Shown here piece after piece: positions 28,139-37,552 of a DNA stretch of 64,000 nt. The stretch covers positions 186,001 through 250,000 of the forward strand of contig CANRKO010000002.1 in the NCBI GenBank assembly GCA_947631235.1, given 5' to 3'. Below the pieces are notes generated by a model, which did no database searches, was not told the DNA's origin, and saw only the letters and a program-made list of their open reading frames with translations. Numbering within the stretch: position 1 is the stretch's first letter; each line of letters begins with the position of its first letter. Made by a program: the position numbers and the translations under genes. This DNA is from an uncultured Clostridia bacterium. Its GTDB lineage: Bacteria > Bacillota > Clostridia > UBA1381.

Positions 28139-28996
28139 ATGTCTTTTTCATCGGATGTAAAGGAAAGACTGTGCCGCGCGGAATTTGTATGCCCGAAGTG
28201 CCGCCTGTACGAGACGGCGGGCGCGCTTGCGTTCGGCGGTAAAATAAGCGACACGGAAATCAAATTCACGACGGAGTGCGGCGCGGCTGTGGAACGCGTC
28301 AAAAAGGATATAGCGGACGAATTCGGCATAAACGTCCGCACGGAACGCGGTACGCGCTCGTATCGCATAACGGTGGACGATATTTACAGCGTAGAAAACA
28401 TAAAAGGCGGTATATCGCCGGCGGGCGGTGTACCGTTTTCGTGTTGCAGGGCGGCGTACGCGCGCGGCGCGTTTCTCGGCGGCGGGTCGGTGACAGACCC
28501 GAATAAAAGCTACCACATCGAATTTGACACACGCGACAAAAACGGCGCGCTGCTCCTGCAAAGGCTCGCGGCCGAGGACGGGTTTGACGTTAAAATAACG
28601 GAGCGTAAGGGCGTTTACGTGCTTTACATGAAGGGCGGCGAAAAAATCGCCGACCTCTTGGGTTACATGGGCGCGGCAACGGGCGCGTTTGAGATGTACT
28701 CGGTGCAGATAGAGCGCGACATGCGCAATAGCGTCAACCGCCGCGTCAACTGCGAGACGGCGAATACCGATAAGTCCGCGCAGGCGTCGTCAAAGCACCT
28801 CACGGCAATCAAGAAGATACGCCGCGCCGGCAAGTGGGACAAGCTGCCCGACGTTTTGAAGGAAATAGGACGGCTGCGCGAGGAGTACCCCGAGGACAGT
28901 CTGAAGGAACTCGGAGAAAAAACAAACCCGCCGATTGGTAAGTCGGGGGTAAATCATAGATTAAACAGAATTTTAATAATAGCCGAAACCCTGTAG
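28139..28996 (+). CDS. whiA: WhiA DNA-binding protein
   Basis: A 285-residue protein with an N-terminal LAGLIDADG-like homing-endonuclease fold that has lost catalysis and a C-terminal helix-turn-helix. In actinobacteria it controls sporulation septation; in Firmicutes it affects cell division and metabolism. ATG at 28139 sits 7 bases after AAAGGGA; a GTG at 28133 is too close. Family marks are RAYARGAFLGGGSVTDPNKSYH, and near the end the SLKELGEKTNPPIGKSGVNHRL recognition helix (residues 256-277). It ends the cluster; repeats follow. Confidence 0.95.
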   Translation: MSFSSDVKERLCRAEFVCPKCRLYETAGALAFGGKISDTEIKFTTECGAAVERVKKDIADEFGINVRTERGTRSYRITVDDIYSVENIKGGISPAGGVPFSCCRAAYARGAFLGGGSVTDPNKSYHIEFDTRDKNGALLLQRLAAEDGFDVKITERKGVYVLYMKGGEKIADLLGYMGAATGAFEMYSVQIERDMRNSVNRRVNCETANTDKSAQASSKHLTAIKKIRRAGKWDKLPDVLKEIGRLREEYPEDSLKELGEKTNPPIGKSGVNHRLNRILIIAETL

Positions 28997-29181
28997 GGGC
29001 GGATATTATCCGTCCGCATTTGCGGCACACCGCCGTAGGGGTGACCCTCGCGGTCGCCCGTTAGCCTCCCTTGTTAAAGGGAGGGGGACCGCCGAAGGCG
29101 GTGGAGGGATTCATTATAAAAATTAGGAAAAGGAATCCCCCAGTCACACTACGTGTGACAGCCCCCTTTGACAAGGGGGCC
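28993..29181. repeat. Two dispersed repeats between whiA and dnaE
   Basis: 28993-29060 holds two GTAGGGGC-family units (one with GGCGGAT...ATCCGTCCGC). 29065-29181 holds a CTCCC-family unit with GCCTCCCTTGTTAAAGGGAGG, GGAGGGATTC and a GTCACACTACGTGTGAC arm, ending CCCCCTTTGACAAGGGGG. This fills most of the gap; no gene is seen in it. Confidence 0.8.
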
Positions 29182-29230
29182 TATATGTCGGTCGCTTTTA
29201 TATATTTTACCCGAAAAAGGAGGAACAACC

Positions 29231-32200
29231 ATGCAATTCTGTCATTTACACACGCACACCGAATACAGCTTACTTGACGGCGAGGCGAGCATAAAAAAGC
29301 TGATTGCACGCGTCAAGGAACTTGGCATGACCTCCTGCGCGATAACCGACCACGGCTCGATGTACGGCGTGGTAGACTTTTACCGCGAAGCGCAGGCGCA
29401 GGGTATACACCCCGTGATAGGCTGCGAGGTATATGTCGCGCCGAGAAAGCACACCGACAAGGTTTACGACATTGACAACAAAAACAGCCACCTCATACTT
29501 TTAGCGGAGAACCAAACGGGCTATCAAAACCTCATAAAGCTTGTGTCAACGGCGTATATAGACGGTTTTTACTACAAGCCGAGAATTGACTTTGAACTCC
29601 TTACGGCGCATCACGAGGGGCTTATTGCGCTCAGTGCCTGCGTTGCGGGCGAAGTGCCGAAGGCTCTTTTGCGCGGCGACTACGACGGCGCGAAGGAAAC
29701 CGCGCTGCGCTACCTCGGCGTAATGGGCGAGGGCAACTATTTCCTCGAAATACAGGATCACGGTCTCGCGGAGGAAAAGCGCATAATCCCCGACATGATG
29801 AGACTGTCGAAGGAAACGGGTATCGGTCTCGCCGCGACGAACGACATACACTACCTCACAAAAAACGACGCGAAGTACCAGGACATTCTGATGTGCATAC
29901 AGATGGAAAAAAAGGTGCAGGATCCCGACCGCATGAAGTTTGAAACGGAGGAATTTTATATAAAGTCGCCGGAGCAGATGGCGGAGCTGTTCGATTACGC
30001 GCCCGAGGCGATAGAAAACACACAGAAAATCGCCGACAGGTGTCACGTTGATTTTGACTTTAACACGCGCCACCTCCCCGCGTACGACGTACCGGACGGC
30101 AAGGACGCGTATGATTACCTCCGCGAGCTTTGCGAGACGGGTCTTGAAAAACGCTACGATCCCGTCACGGACGAGCTTAAAGACCGCCTTAACTACGAGC
30201 TCGGTGTTATAAGCAGCATGGGCTTTGTGGACTACTTCCTCATAGTGTGGGATTTTATAAATTTCGCGAAAAACAACGGCGTAATGGTAGGCCCCGGACG
30301 CGGCAGCGCGGTCGGCAGCCTTGTGTCGTACTGTCTCGGCATAACGAACGTAGACCCGATAAGGTACTCGCTTATCTTCGAGCGTTTCCTAAATCCGGAG
30401 CGTGTGAGTATGCCGGATATAGACATAGACTTCGCGCCTGACGGACGGCAGAAAATCATAGAGTACGTCGTGCAGAAGTACGGCGAAGGACAGGTCGCGC
30501 AGATAGTGACGTTCGGCACAATGAAGGCAAAGCTCGCGATACGCGACGTGGGACGCGCCCTCGACATACCGTACGCCGAGGTTGACAAGGTGGCAAAGCT
30601 TGTGCCGTTCGACCTCAAAATGACGATACGTAAGGCGCTCGACATATCGACAGAGCTTAACGCGCTCTACGAGAACGACCCGAAAATAAAAGAACTGCTC
30701 GACTCGTCAATGGCTCTCGAAGGACTGCCGCGCCACGCGTCAACGCACGCGGCGGGAGTGGTTATTACGAGCGAGCCGCTCGTTAATTACGTGCCGCTCC
30801 AGCTTAACGCCGACAATTTCATACAGACGCAGTTCCCGAAGGACACGGTCGAAAGTCTCGGACTACTCAAAATGGACTTTCTTGGACTTCGCAATCTGAC
30901 GGTAATCGAAAACGCCGTGAAAATCATAAAGAAAACGCGCGGTGTTGACATTGACATAGACAATATAGACTTCAACATAAAAGAGGTGTACGACCTCATA
31001 TCGTCGGGCAACACCGACGGCGTGTTCCAGCTTGAAAGCGCGGGTATGCAGTCGTTCATGCAGGAAATGCGCCCGACGTGCTTTGAGGACGTCACGGCTG
31101 GCATATCGTTGTACCGCCCGGGTCCCATGGAGCAGATACCGCGCTATATCAGCAACAAGGCGCACCCCGAAAAAATCACGTACAAGCACCCGCTGCTCGA
31201 AGGCATATTAAACAGCACGTACGGTTGTATGCTCTATCAGGAGCAGATACTCCAGATAGTGCGCACGCTCGCGGGCTACTCGCTCGGCAGGGCGGACATA
31301 ATGCGCCGCGCGATAAGCAAGAAAAAAGAAGAGCAGATGAAGATTGAGCGTAAAAACTTCATCTACGGCAGCGACGACGGCGAAATACCGGGCTGTATCA
31401 AAAACGGCATAGACGAAGCGACCGCGACGGCTATATTCGACGAGATGAGCGATTTCGCGAATTACGGCTTTAATAAGTCCCACGCGGCGGCATACGCCGT
31501 TGTGGCGTACCAGACGGCGTACCTCAAAAAATTCTATCCCGTCGAGTTTATGGCTGCGCTCATTTCGAGCATAGACGACATCGACAAAATAAACCACTAT
31601 ATACAAAACTGCGCCGACATGGGCATAGACCGTCTGCCGCCCGACGTAAACAAGTCCGAGGATACGTTTACGGTCGAGAACGGCTCGATACGTTTCGGAC
31701 TGTCGGCGGTGAAGAACGTCGGACGCGCAATGATCGTGAGCCTTGTGAACGAGCGTAAGCGCGGCGGCGAATTTAAGAGCTTTTCCGATTTTATAGAGCG
31801 TATGGCGGGCGGCGATATGAACAAGCGCGCACTCGAAGGCCTTATAAACTGCGGAGCGTTCGACTCTATGGGCATTAAGAGGTCGCAGCTGCTCGCTGTT
31901 TACGAAAGCGCGCTGGAGGGTACGGCTAAGGCAGCGCGTGACAACATAGCCGGTCAGGTGTCGCTGTTCGACGACATTGACGACGCGGACGCGGAAATGG
32001 AGTTCCCCGACATAGAGGAGCTTGACAAAAAGACGCTCCTAAAACTCGAAAAACAGTCCACGGGAATGTATTTTTCGGGTCACCCGATGGAGGAGTACGC
32101 CGACAGGATAAAAAAACTCACGCGCTACACCATAGGCGACGTTTTATCGAGCGTTCACCGCGACGAGGACGGCAACTACCGCGCCGCCGAGGGCGGAATA

Positions 32201-32704
32201 AAGGACGACGAGATGATAGTTATATGCGCCGCCGTAGCGTCGAGGAAAAACAAGACGACACGCAGCGCGAACGCGCAGATGGCGTTTCTGACGCTGGAGG
32301 ACATATACGGCTCGGTAGAGTGTATCGTGTTCCCGAAGGTGCTTGCCGAGTATTCGCCCATTCTCACCGAGGACAACCTTATAGCGGTGACGGCGCGGCT
32401 CAGCATACGCGAGGACGAAGAGCCGAAACTTCTGATGCAGTCGGCTATGCCGATAGAGGAAGCGCTCGCGAGTAAAATCGAACCCAAGCGTCTCTATATA
32501 CAGCTCGACACGCGCAGCGAGGAAAATCTCGCGGCTGTGTCCGAGGCTCTCGCGCCGTACGGCGGCGATATGGAGGTGCGGCTGTTCTTCCGTGACACGA
32601 AACAAATCACGCGCGCGCCGCGCAGACTGTACTTTAACGGCACGGCGGGAGCGGTCGAGGATTTGAAATCCGTTTTCGGCGAGGACAACGTGAAAATAAA
32701 ATAA
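29231..32704 (+). CDS. dnaE: DNA polymerase III alpha subunit (DnaE type)
   Basis: C-family DNA polymerase of 1157 residues. AAAAAGGAGG fixes the ATG at 29231; an open upstream frame runs into a repeat. The N-terminal PHP domain begins CHLHTHTEYSLLDGEASI, the polymerase core has GPGRGSAVGSLVSYCLGIT and the metal-binding PDIDIDFAPDGR near residue 395, then a helix-hairpin-helix region and a C-terminal OB fold (about 1000 onward). No epsilon exonuclease domain is inserted, so this is DnaE, not PolC. It is unlikely to be cotranscribed with mtrB, which has its own promoter. Confidence 0.97.
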   Translation: MQFCHLHTHTEYSLLDGEASIKKLIARVKELGMTSCAITDHGSMYGVVDFYREAQAQGIHPVIGCEVYVAPRKHTDKVYDIDNKNSHLILLAENQTGYQNLIKLVSTAYIDGFYYKPRIDFELLTAHHEGLIALSACVAGEVPKALLRGDYDGAKETALRYLGVMGEGNYFLEIQDHGLAEEKRIIPDMMRLSKETGIGLAATNDIHYLTKNDAKYQDILMCIQMEKKVQDPDRMKFETEEFYIKSPEQMAELFDYAPEAIENTQKIADRCHVDFDFNTRHLPAYDVPDGKDAYDYLRELCETGLEKRYDPVTDELKDRLNYELGVISSMGFVDYFLIVWDFINFAKNNGVMVGPGRGSAVGSLVSYCLGITNVDPIRYSLIFERFLNPERVSMPDIDIDFAPDGRQKIIEYVVQKYGEGQVAQIVTFGTMKAKLAIRDVGRALDIPYAEVDKVAKLVPFDLKMTIRKALDISTELNALYENDPKIKELLDSSMALEGLPRHASTHAAGVVITSEPLVNYVPLQLNADNFIQTQFPKDTVESLGLLKMDFLGLRNLTVIENAVKIIKKTRGVDIDIDNIDFNIKEVYDLISSGNTDGVFQLESAGMQSFMQEMRPTCFEDVTAGISLYRPGPMEQIPRYISNKAHPEKITYKHPLLEGILNSTYGCMLYQEQILQIVRTLAGYSLGRADIMRRAISKKKEEQMKIERKNFIYGSDDGEIPGCIKNGIDEATATAIFDEMSDFANYGFNKSHAAAYAVVAYQTAYLKKFYPVEFMAALISSIDDIDKINHYIQNCADMGIDRLPPDVNKSEDTFTVENGSIRFGLSAVKNVGRAMIVSLVNERKRGGEFKSFSDFIERMAGGDMNKRALEGLINCGAFDSMGIKRSQLLAVYESALEGTAKAARDNIAGQVSLFDDIDDADAEMEFPDIEELDKKTLLKLEKQSTGMYFSGHPMEEYADRIKKLTRYTIGDVLSSVHRDEDGNYRAAEGGIKDDEMIVICAAVASRKNKTTRSANAQMAFLTLEDIYGSVECIVFPKVLAEYSPILTEDNLIAVTARLSIREDEEPKLLMQSAMPIEEALASKIEPKRLYIQLDTRSEENLAAVSEALAPYGGDMEVRLFFRDTKQITRAPRRLYFNGTAGAVEDLKSVFGEDNVKIK

Positions 32705-32758
32705 ATCGGTAAAACTAACCAAAAATATCCCTCTGCCAATAATTTAACGCTTTAGGAC

Positions 32759-32787
32759 TTGCAAAATACGAGAAAATATAGTATTAT
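32759..32787 (+). promoter_or_regulatory. Promoter of the mtrB-DUF2007-pfkA unit
   Basis: TTGCAA (32759-32764), 17-bp spacer, TATTAT (32782-32787), about 40 bp before the mtrB start. Confidence 0.75.
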
Positions 32788-32826
32788 ATATAGAGTATAT
32801 TCGAGATTGGACGGGGAGAGATGAGT

Positions 32827-33039
32827 ATGGACGACTATATTGTTATAAAGGCGCTCGAAAACGGCGTCAACATTATAGGGCTGACGAGAGGTAAGGACAC
32901 GAAGTTTCACCATACCGAAAAGCTTGACAAGGGCGAGGTCTACGTGGCGCAGTTCACGGAGGTAACGTCGGCGATCAAGATTAACGGCAAGGCGGAGATA
33001 TACACCAAACACGGCAAAGTGATGTCGGACGAGAGGTAA
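32827..33039 (+). CDS. mtrB: TRAP (trp RNA-binding attenuation protein) homologue
   Basis: TRAP forms an 11-subunit ring that, when it binds tryptophan, wraps RNA with repeated (G/U)AG triplets and shuts down trp genes. ATG 32827 is 8 bases after GGGGAG; the ATG at 32821 is only 2 bases away. The 70 residues follow Bacillus TRAP closely: [40 protein letters not shown]. Of the three RNA-contact residues (Lys37, Lys56, Arg58 in B. subtilis numbering), both Lys are kept but Arg58 is Asn, and the residue equivalent to His51 is Val. No trp gene lies in the window; the neighbours are DUF2007 and pfkA. Confidence 0.92.
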   Translation: MDDYIVIKALENGVNIIGLTRGKDTKFHHTEKLDKGEVYVAQFTEVTSAIKINGKAEIYTKHGKVMSDER

Positions 33040-33066
33040 ACTTTTCCTTCGCGGGAGGATTTTAAA

Positions 33067-33264
33067 ATGTGGACTGTAATTTATGTATCACAGTCGCCGG
33101 AAACGGCGAAAAAACTTGCGGACGCTCTGGACAAGAACGGCATAGTTTCAAAAATAAGACAGTCGGGCGGCGACGGAGAAAACAAGGGCTGCTGCGAGGT
33201 GCTTGTGCCGGATACCGAACTGGAGGCGGCGCAGGACTTGATTATTGAAAACGATTTATTTTAA
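33067..33264 (+). CDS. DUF2007-type putative signal-transducing protein
   Basis: A 65-residue protein beginning MWTVIYVSQSPETAKKLADAL and ending in VLVPDTELEAAQDLI. The pattern of a beta strand, a helix and a GxxEVLVP strand is that of the DUF2007 family, a small ferredoxin-like fold related to PII-like signalling domains and sometimes wrongly called glutamate decarboxylase. GGGAGGA precedes the ATG. It lies between mtrB and pfkA with short gaps, so the three are probably one operon. No ligand is known. Confidence 0.8.
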   Translation: MWTVIYVSQSPETAKKLADALDKNGIVSKIRQSGGDGENKGCCEVLVPDTELEAAQDLIIENDLF

Positions 33265-33284
33265 ATACGGTGGGAGGACTCAGG

Positions 33285-34262
33285 ATGGAACACAGAAATA
33301 TAAGAACAATAGGCGTGCTTACTTCGGGCGGCGACGCTCCCGGCATGAACGCGGCGATACGCGCCGTTGTAAGAGTGGGCTCGTATTACGGACTTCGGGT
33401 ATTCGGCGTAAAGCGCGGATATAACGGACTTATAAAGGGCGACCTCGTGGAGATGAACGCGAGGAGTGTTTCCGAAACGCTCCAAAGGGGCGGTACGATA
33501 CTGCAAACGGCACGCTGCCTTGAATTTAAGGAAGAAGAGGGCGTTAAGAAGGCTGTCGAGATAGCGAAGGTATTCGGACTTGACGGACTTATCGTAATAG
33601 GCGGCGACGGCTCGTTCCGCGGCGCACGAGATTTGTGCCGCCATGGTCTGCCGACAATAGCCATGCCCGGCACGATAGACAACGACATAAGCTGCAGCGA
33701 GTACACCGTCGGCTATGACACGTGCCTTAACACCGTTAAGGACGCGGTGGACAAGATAAGAGACACCGCGCAGAGCCACGAGCGCTGCTCGATTATCGAG
33801 GTAATGGGACGAGCCGCGGGCTATATCGCAATTCAGGCGGGTATAGCGTGCGGCGCGGAGGTAATCCTTGTGCCGGAGAAGAAATGGAGTTTTGACGAGG
33901 ACGTGCTGCGCCCCATTCTCGAAGGCAAGTCGAGAGGAAGAAAGCACTCGATCATCATCGTTGCCGAGGGTATAGGCGGCGTTATCGAAATGGCGAAGGA
34001 AATCGAGGAAAAGACCGGTATCGAGTCGAGAGCGACGATTTTGGGTCACGTACAGCGCGGCGGCAGCCCGACGGTGCGCGACAGAGTTGTCGCGAGTGAA
34101 ATGGGCGGTATGGCGGTCGAGTTGTTGCTGCAGGGCAAGCAAAACAGAATTGTCTGCATGAGAGACCACATCATCACCGACGTTGACATCGAGGAGGGTC
34201 TCAATATGACGAAGGAACTTCCGCAGCAGCTTGTGGATCTCGCGAAAAAGCTGAGTGTGTGA
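33285..34262 (+). CDS. pfkA: ATP-dependent 6-phosphofructokinase
   Basis: Key glycolytic kinase, fructose-6-phosphate to fructose-1,6-bisphosphate. The start at 33285 (MEHRNIRTIGV) follows GGGAGGA. The 325 residues show the ATP loop TSGGDAPGMNAAIRAVVR, GGDGSFRGA, the catalytic PGTIDNDI, EVMGRAAGYIA, and GHVQRGGSPT. Gly at the GGDGS position marks an ATP-dependent enzyme rather than a PPi-dependent one. It is followed by a terminator-like hairpin before pyk. Confidence 0.97.
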   Translation: MEHRNIRTIGVLTSGGDAPGMNAAIRAVVRVGSYYGLRVFGVKRGYNGLIKGDLVEMNARSVSETLQRGGTILQTARCLEFKEEEGVKKAVEIAKVFGLDGLIVIGGDGSFRGARDLCRHGLPTIAMPGTIDNDISCSEYTVGYDTCLNTVKDAVDKIRDTAQSHERCSIIEVMGRAAGYIAIQAGIACGAEVILVPEKKWSFDEDVLRPILEGKSRGRKHSIIIVAEGIGGVIEMAKEIEEKTGIESRATILGHVQRGGSPTVRDRVVASEMGGMAVELLLQGKQNRIVCMRDHIITDVDIEEGLNMTKELPQQLVDLAKKLSV

Positions 34263-34270
34263 ATATATTT

Positions 34271-34298
34271 AAAGGTGTTGTTTCTGCGGCACCTTTTT
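34271..34298 (+). terminator. Hairpin between pfkA and pyk
   Basis: AAAGGTG pairs with CACCTTT around a 12-base loop and is followed by TTG. It is probably a partial terminator that lets some read-through reach pyk. Confidence 0.6.
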
Positions 34299-34330
34299 GT
34301 ATTATACAAGAAAGGGAGGGTATATAAATT

Positions 34331-36085
34331 ATGAGAAAGACAAAGATAATCTGCACGATGGGACCCGCGACGGAGAGCGAGGACGTACTCCGCGACCTTA
34401 TGATAGCGGGTATGGACGTGGCGAGAATTAACTTTTCCCACGGCACGCACGAGGAAGCGCTCAAAAAGATGAACAGCATAAAAAAGGTACGCGAGGAACT
34501 TGATATGCCCGTCGCGATACTGCTCGACACAAAAGGCCCCGAGGTTCGCATAAAGGACTTTAAGGACGGCAAGGTGGAACTTAAAGAGGGTCAGAAATTC
34601 ACGCTTTGCACCGACGACGTGGAGGGCGACGAAACGCAGGTGTCGATTACATACGCAGACCTCCCCAAAGACGTTAAGGCGGGCAACAGAATACTCATAG
34701 ACGACGGACTTATCGAAATGGAGGTTTTAAGCGTAAACTCCGACCGCATAATCTGTCAGGTTAAAAACGGCGGAATAATTTCGAACAAAAAGGGAGTGAA
34801 TATCCCGAACGTGTCGCTTTCGATGCCGTACATGAGCCAGAAGGACATCGACGATATAATTTTCGGCATAGAGCAGGACGTTGACTTTATCGCCGCGTCG
34901 TTTGTGAGAACGGCGGACGACGTTAAGGAGATAAAGAACCTTCTCCAGCAGCGCGGCGGCAGCGACATAAAGGTAATCGCGAAAATCGAGAACGCCGAGG
35001 GCGTTGAAAACATCGACGCGATCCTCCACGAGTCGCACGGCATAATGGTTGCGCGCGGCGACATGGGCGTTGAGATAGATATGCAGGATTTGCCGGTAAT
35101 ACAGAAACAGCTTATAAAGAAAACGTACCGCGCCGGCAAGGTCGTTATAACGGCGACGCAGATGCTCGACTCGATGATAAGAAATCCGCGTCCGACGAGA
35201 GCCGAGACGACCGACGTCGCGAACGCTATCTACGACGGCACGAGCGCTATAATGCTTTCGGGCGAGACGGCTGTCGGCAAGTACCCCGTTGAGACGGTTA
35301 AGACGATGGCGTCGATAGCGGAGCGCACGGAGAACGATATAGACTACGTAAAGCGTCTCGAAAACATGAACTTTAACTCACGCATGGACATCACGAACGC
35401 TATAAGCCACGCGACCTGCACGACGGCGCACGACCTTCACGCGGCTGCAATCATAGTGCTTACATACGCGGGCGGCACGGCGCGTCAAATCTCGCGTTTC
35501 CGTCCTGCGTGTCCTATCATCGCGCCGACATTGAGCGTAAAGGGACGCAGACAGCTTAACCTTTCGTGGGGCGTAACGCCGATAATGAGCGAGTCGAGAA
35601 GTAACACCGACGAACTTTTCGACCACGCCGTTGAGTGCGCGCAGAAAACGGGTCTTATAAAAGACGGCGAACTTGCCGTAATAACGGCGGGCGTTCCTAT
35701 GGGCGTTGCCGGTACTACGAATATTATGAAGGTGCATCTCGTAGGTCATGTGCTTGTGAGCGGCAAGGGTCTTTCAAGCATCAGCGCGACCGCAAACGTG
35801 TGCGTCGCGACGAGTAACGAAGAGCTTACGCGCGACTTTACGGACGGCGATATAGTCGTTACGAATATGGTGACGAACGACATGATTTCGACGCTGCGCA
35901 AAGCGGCGGGTATCATAAGCGAGGAAACGGGAGAGGCAAACAACGCGCAGGTGCTTGCCGCCGCACTCGACATACCCGTAATCGTCGCCGCGCCGGGCGC
36001 GACAAAGATACTCACCTCCGGCACGACGGTAACGATGGACGCAAAGCGCGGACTTGTTTACTCCGGCACGGAAAAGGTTATATAA
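34331..36085 (+). CDS. pyk: Pyruvate kinase with C-terminal extra domain
   Basis: Last step of glycolysis, PEP plus ADP to pyruvate plus ATP. At 584 residues it is the long Bacillus-type form. Marks are NFSHGTHEEA, IAKIENAEGVENID, MVARGDMGVE and the family signature with TATQMLDSMIRNPRPTRAE. The extra C-terminal domain (about 480-584) resembles the PEP-synthase swivelling domain. At the place where Bacillus has the T-S-H motif this protein reads EANNAQV, so the phospho-accepting-type His is gone and the domain is likely structural. AAAGGGAGGG precedes the ATG. Confidence 0.96.
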   Translation: MRKTKIICTMGPATESEDVLRDLMIAGMDVARINFSHGTHEEALKKMNSIKKVREELDMPVAILLDTKGPEVRIKDFKDGKVELKEGQKFTLCTDDVEGDETQVSITYADLPKDVKAGNRILIDDGLIEMEVLSVNSDRIICQVKNGGIISNKKGVNIPNVSLSMPYMSQKDIDDIIFGIEQDVDFIAASFVRTADDVKEIKNLLQQRGGSDIKVIAKIENAEGVENIDAILHESHGIMVARGDMGVEIDMQDLPVIQKQLIKKTYRAGKVVITATQMLDSMIRNPRPTRAETTDVANAIYDGTSAIMLSGETAVGKYPVETVKTMASIAERTENDIDYVKRLENMNFNSRMDITNAISHATCTTAHDLHAAAIIVLTYAGGTARQISRFRPACPIIAPTLSVKGRRQLNLSWGVTPIMSESRSNTDELFDHAVECAQKTGLIKDGELAVITAGVPMGVAGTTNIMKVHLVGHVLVSGKGLSSISATANVCVATSNEELTRDFTDGDIVVTNMVTNDMISTLRKAAGIISEETGEANNAQVLAAALDIPVIVAAPGATKILTSGTTVTMDAKRGLVYSGTEKVI

Positions 36086-36104
36086 AAGACTGAAGGGAAA
36101 CGAA

Positions 36105-36521
36105 ATGGCGTATACGAGCGAAACATATTTAACGGTGCGCTACGCGGAAACGGATATGATGGGAATAGTGCATCACTCCCGCTACTATCCGTGGTTCGAA
36201 CTGGCGCGTACGGATTATATAAAAAAGACGGGCGAGACGTACAGCGGTATGGAGAAAAAGGGCGTGCAGATGCCGCTTACCGAAACGGGCGCGAAATACA
36301 TTTTCGGGCTTAAATACGAGGACGAGGTTTTGGTAAAGTGCCGTATGACAAAGCTGACGGTCGCACGGTGCGAGTTTGAGTACGAGGTATACAAGTTGCC
36401 GGAAATGAAACTCGCGACGACGGGCAGAACGGCGCACGGCTTTGTGAACGAAAACTTCGTGCCGATAAATCTGAAAAAGGCGCAGCCCGAACTGTGGGAA
36501 AAGCTGCAGGCTCTTATGTGA
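36105..36521 (+). CDS. YbgC/FadM-type acyl-CoA thioesterase
   Basis: A 138-residue hot-dog-fold (4HBT) thioesterase. The catalytic motif is YAETDMMGIVHHSRYYPWFE, with Asp and the following His residues as in YbgC. Start 36105 (MAYTSETY) follows GAAGGGA; 17 in-frame codons upstream lie inside pyk. Substrate chain length is unknown. It follows pyk by 19 bases and the dehydrogenase gene starts 9 bases after it, so cotranscription is likely. Confidence 0.93.
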   Translation: MAYTSETYLTVRYAETDMMGIVHHSRYYPWFELARTDYIKKTGETYSGMEKKGVQMPLTETGAKYIFGLKYEDEVLVKCRMTKLTVARCEFEYEVYKLPEMKLATTGRTAHGFVNENFVPINLKKAQPELWEKLQALM

Positions 36522-36530
36522 GGTGATTGT

Positions 36531-37487
36531 ATGAAGATAGTGATACTCGACGCGAAAACGCTCGGCGACGACATCGAGTTTTCCGCGATAGAGCGGCTCG
36601 GCGACCTCACGGTCTACAAAACGACGTCCGAACTGCAGCTTGCCGACCGCATAAAGGACGCGGAGGTAATAATTGTAAACAAGGTAAAACTCACGAGTGA
36701 AAACCTGCCGCTTGCACCGAAATTAAAGCTTATATGCGTGACGGCGACGGGCTTTGACAACATAGACGTGAACTACTGCTGGCGCAAGCAGATAGGCGTG
36801 TGCAACATAAAGGGCTACTCGACCGACTCCGTCGCGCAGCTTACCGTCGCTATGGCGCTGTCGCTCGTGACGCGGCTCGGAGCGTTTGACAGGTACGTAA
36901 AGGACGGACGGTACACCGAAAGCGGCGTTCAGAACCGTTTAAAGCCGTATTTCCACGAGATAAAGGGTATGACGTGGGGAATAATAGGTTTCGGCAACAT
37001 CGGCGGCGAGGTGGCTCGTATAGCGCGAGGACTTGGATGCAGCGTGCTTGTCACGCCGCATAAGCCGCAGGGTAAATATGACTTTTTCGTAAGTCTTGAC
37101 GAACTTTTGGAAAAATCGGACATAATTTCACTGCACGTACCGCTCACGAGTGAAACGAGGAATATGATAAACCGCGAGCGTATAGCGAAAATGAAGGACG
37201 GCGCGGTGCTTATAAACGTGTCGCGCGGAGCGGTGTGCGACGAGACGGCTCTTACGGACGCGGTAAAGGACGGTAAGATAGGCGGTCTCGGCATAGACGT
37301 GTACTCAAAAGAGCCGCTTGACACCGAAAGCCCGTATAACCGTATCTTAAACGAAAAAAACGTAATATTCACGCCGCACATGGCATGGGGCGCGTACGAG
37401 TCGCGCGTGAGGTGCATAGATGAGGTGGCGAAGAACATAGAGACGTTCATAATGGGCGGCACAAGAAACAGAGTAGATTTACAATAG
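36531..37487 (+). CDS. NAD-dependent D-2-hydroxyacid dehydrogenase
   Basis: A 318-residue oxidoreductase of the GyaR/HprA/LdhA superfamily, reducing a 2-keto acid to its D-hydroxy acid. The Rossmann motif is IIGFGNIGGEVARIARGLG near residue 146. The catalytic Arg is in NVSRGAVCDE, the Glu in YSKEPLD and the His in FTPHMAWGAYE. Which acid is used (glycerate, lactate or another) cannot be read from the sequence. Its stop codon touches a GGGGACACT element. Confidence 0.92.
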   Translation: MKIVILDAKTLGDDIEFSAIERLGDLTVYKTTSELQLADRIKDAEVIIVNKVKLTSENLPLAPKLKLICVTATGFDNIDVNYCWRKQIGVCNIKGYSTDSVAQLTVAMALSLVTRLGAFDRYVKDGRYTESGVQNRLKPYFHEIKGMTWGIIGFGNIGGEVARIARGLGCSVLVTPHKPQGKYDFFVSLDELLEKSDIISLHVPLTSETRNMINRERIAKMKDGAVLINVSRGAVCDETALTDAVKDGKIGGLGIDVYSKEPLDTESPYNRILNEKNVIFTPHMAWGAYESRVRCIDEVAKNIETFIMGGTRNRVDLQ

Positions 37488-37548
37488 GGGACACTAAAAC
37501 AAAAGAACGGGGACACTAAAATTTTAGTGTCCCCATTTTAGTGTCCCC
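37487..37548. repeat. GGGGACACTAAAA palindromic element, copy 2
   Basis: Two direct GGGGACACTAAAA units, then ATTTTAGTGTCCCC and a further TTTTAGTGTCCCC, so both hairpin arms are doubled. It lies exactly between convergent genes and overlaps the last base of the dehydrogenase gene. Confidence 0.85.
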
Positions 37549-37552
37549 GTAT

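Noticed and set aside
32782-32826. A TRAP binding site in the mtrB leader (several TAG/GAG triplets)
   Set aside because: Only a few triplets are present, with irregular gaps, whereas TRAP needs about nine to eleven with 2-3 base spacing. Chance in a purine-rich ribosome site explains them.
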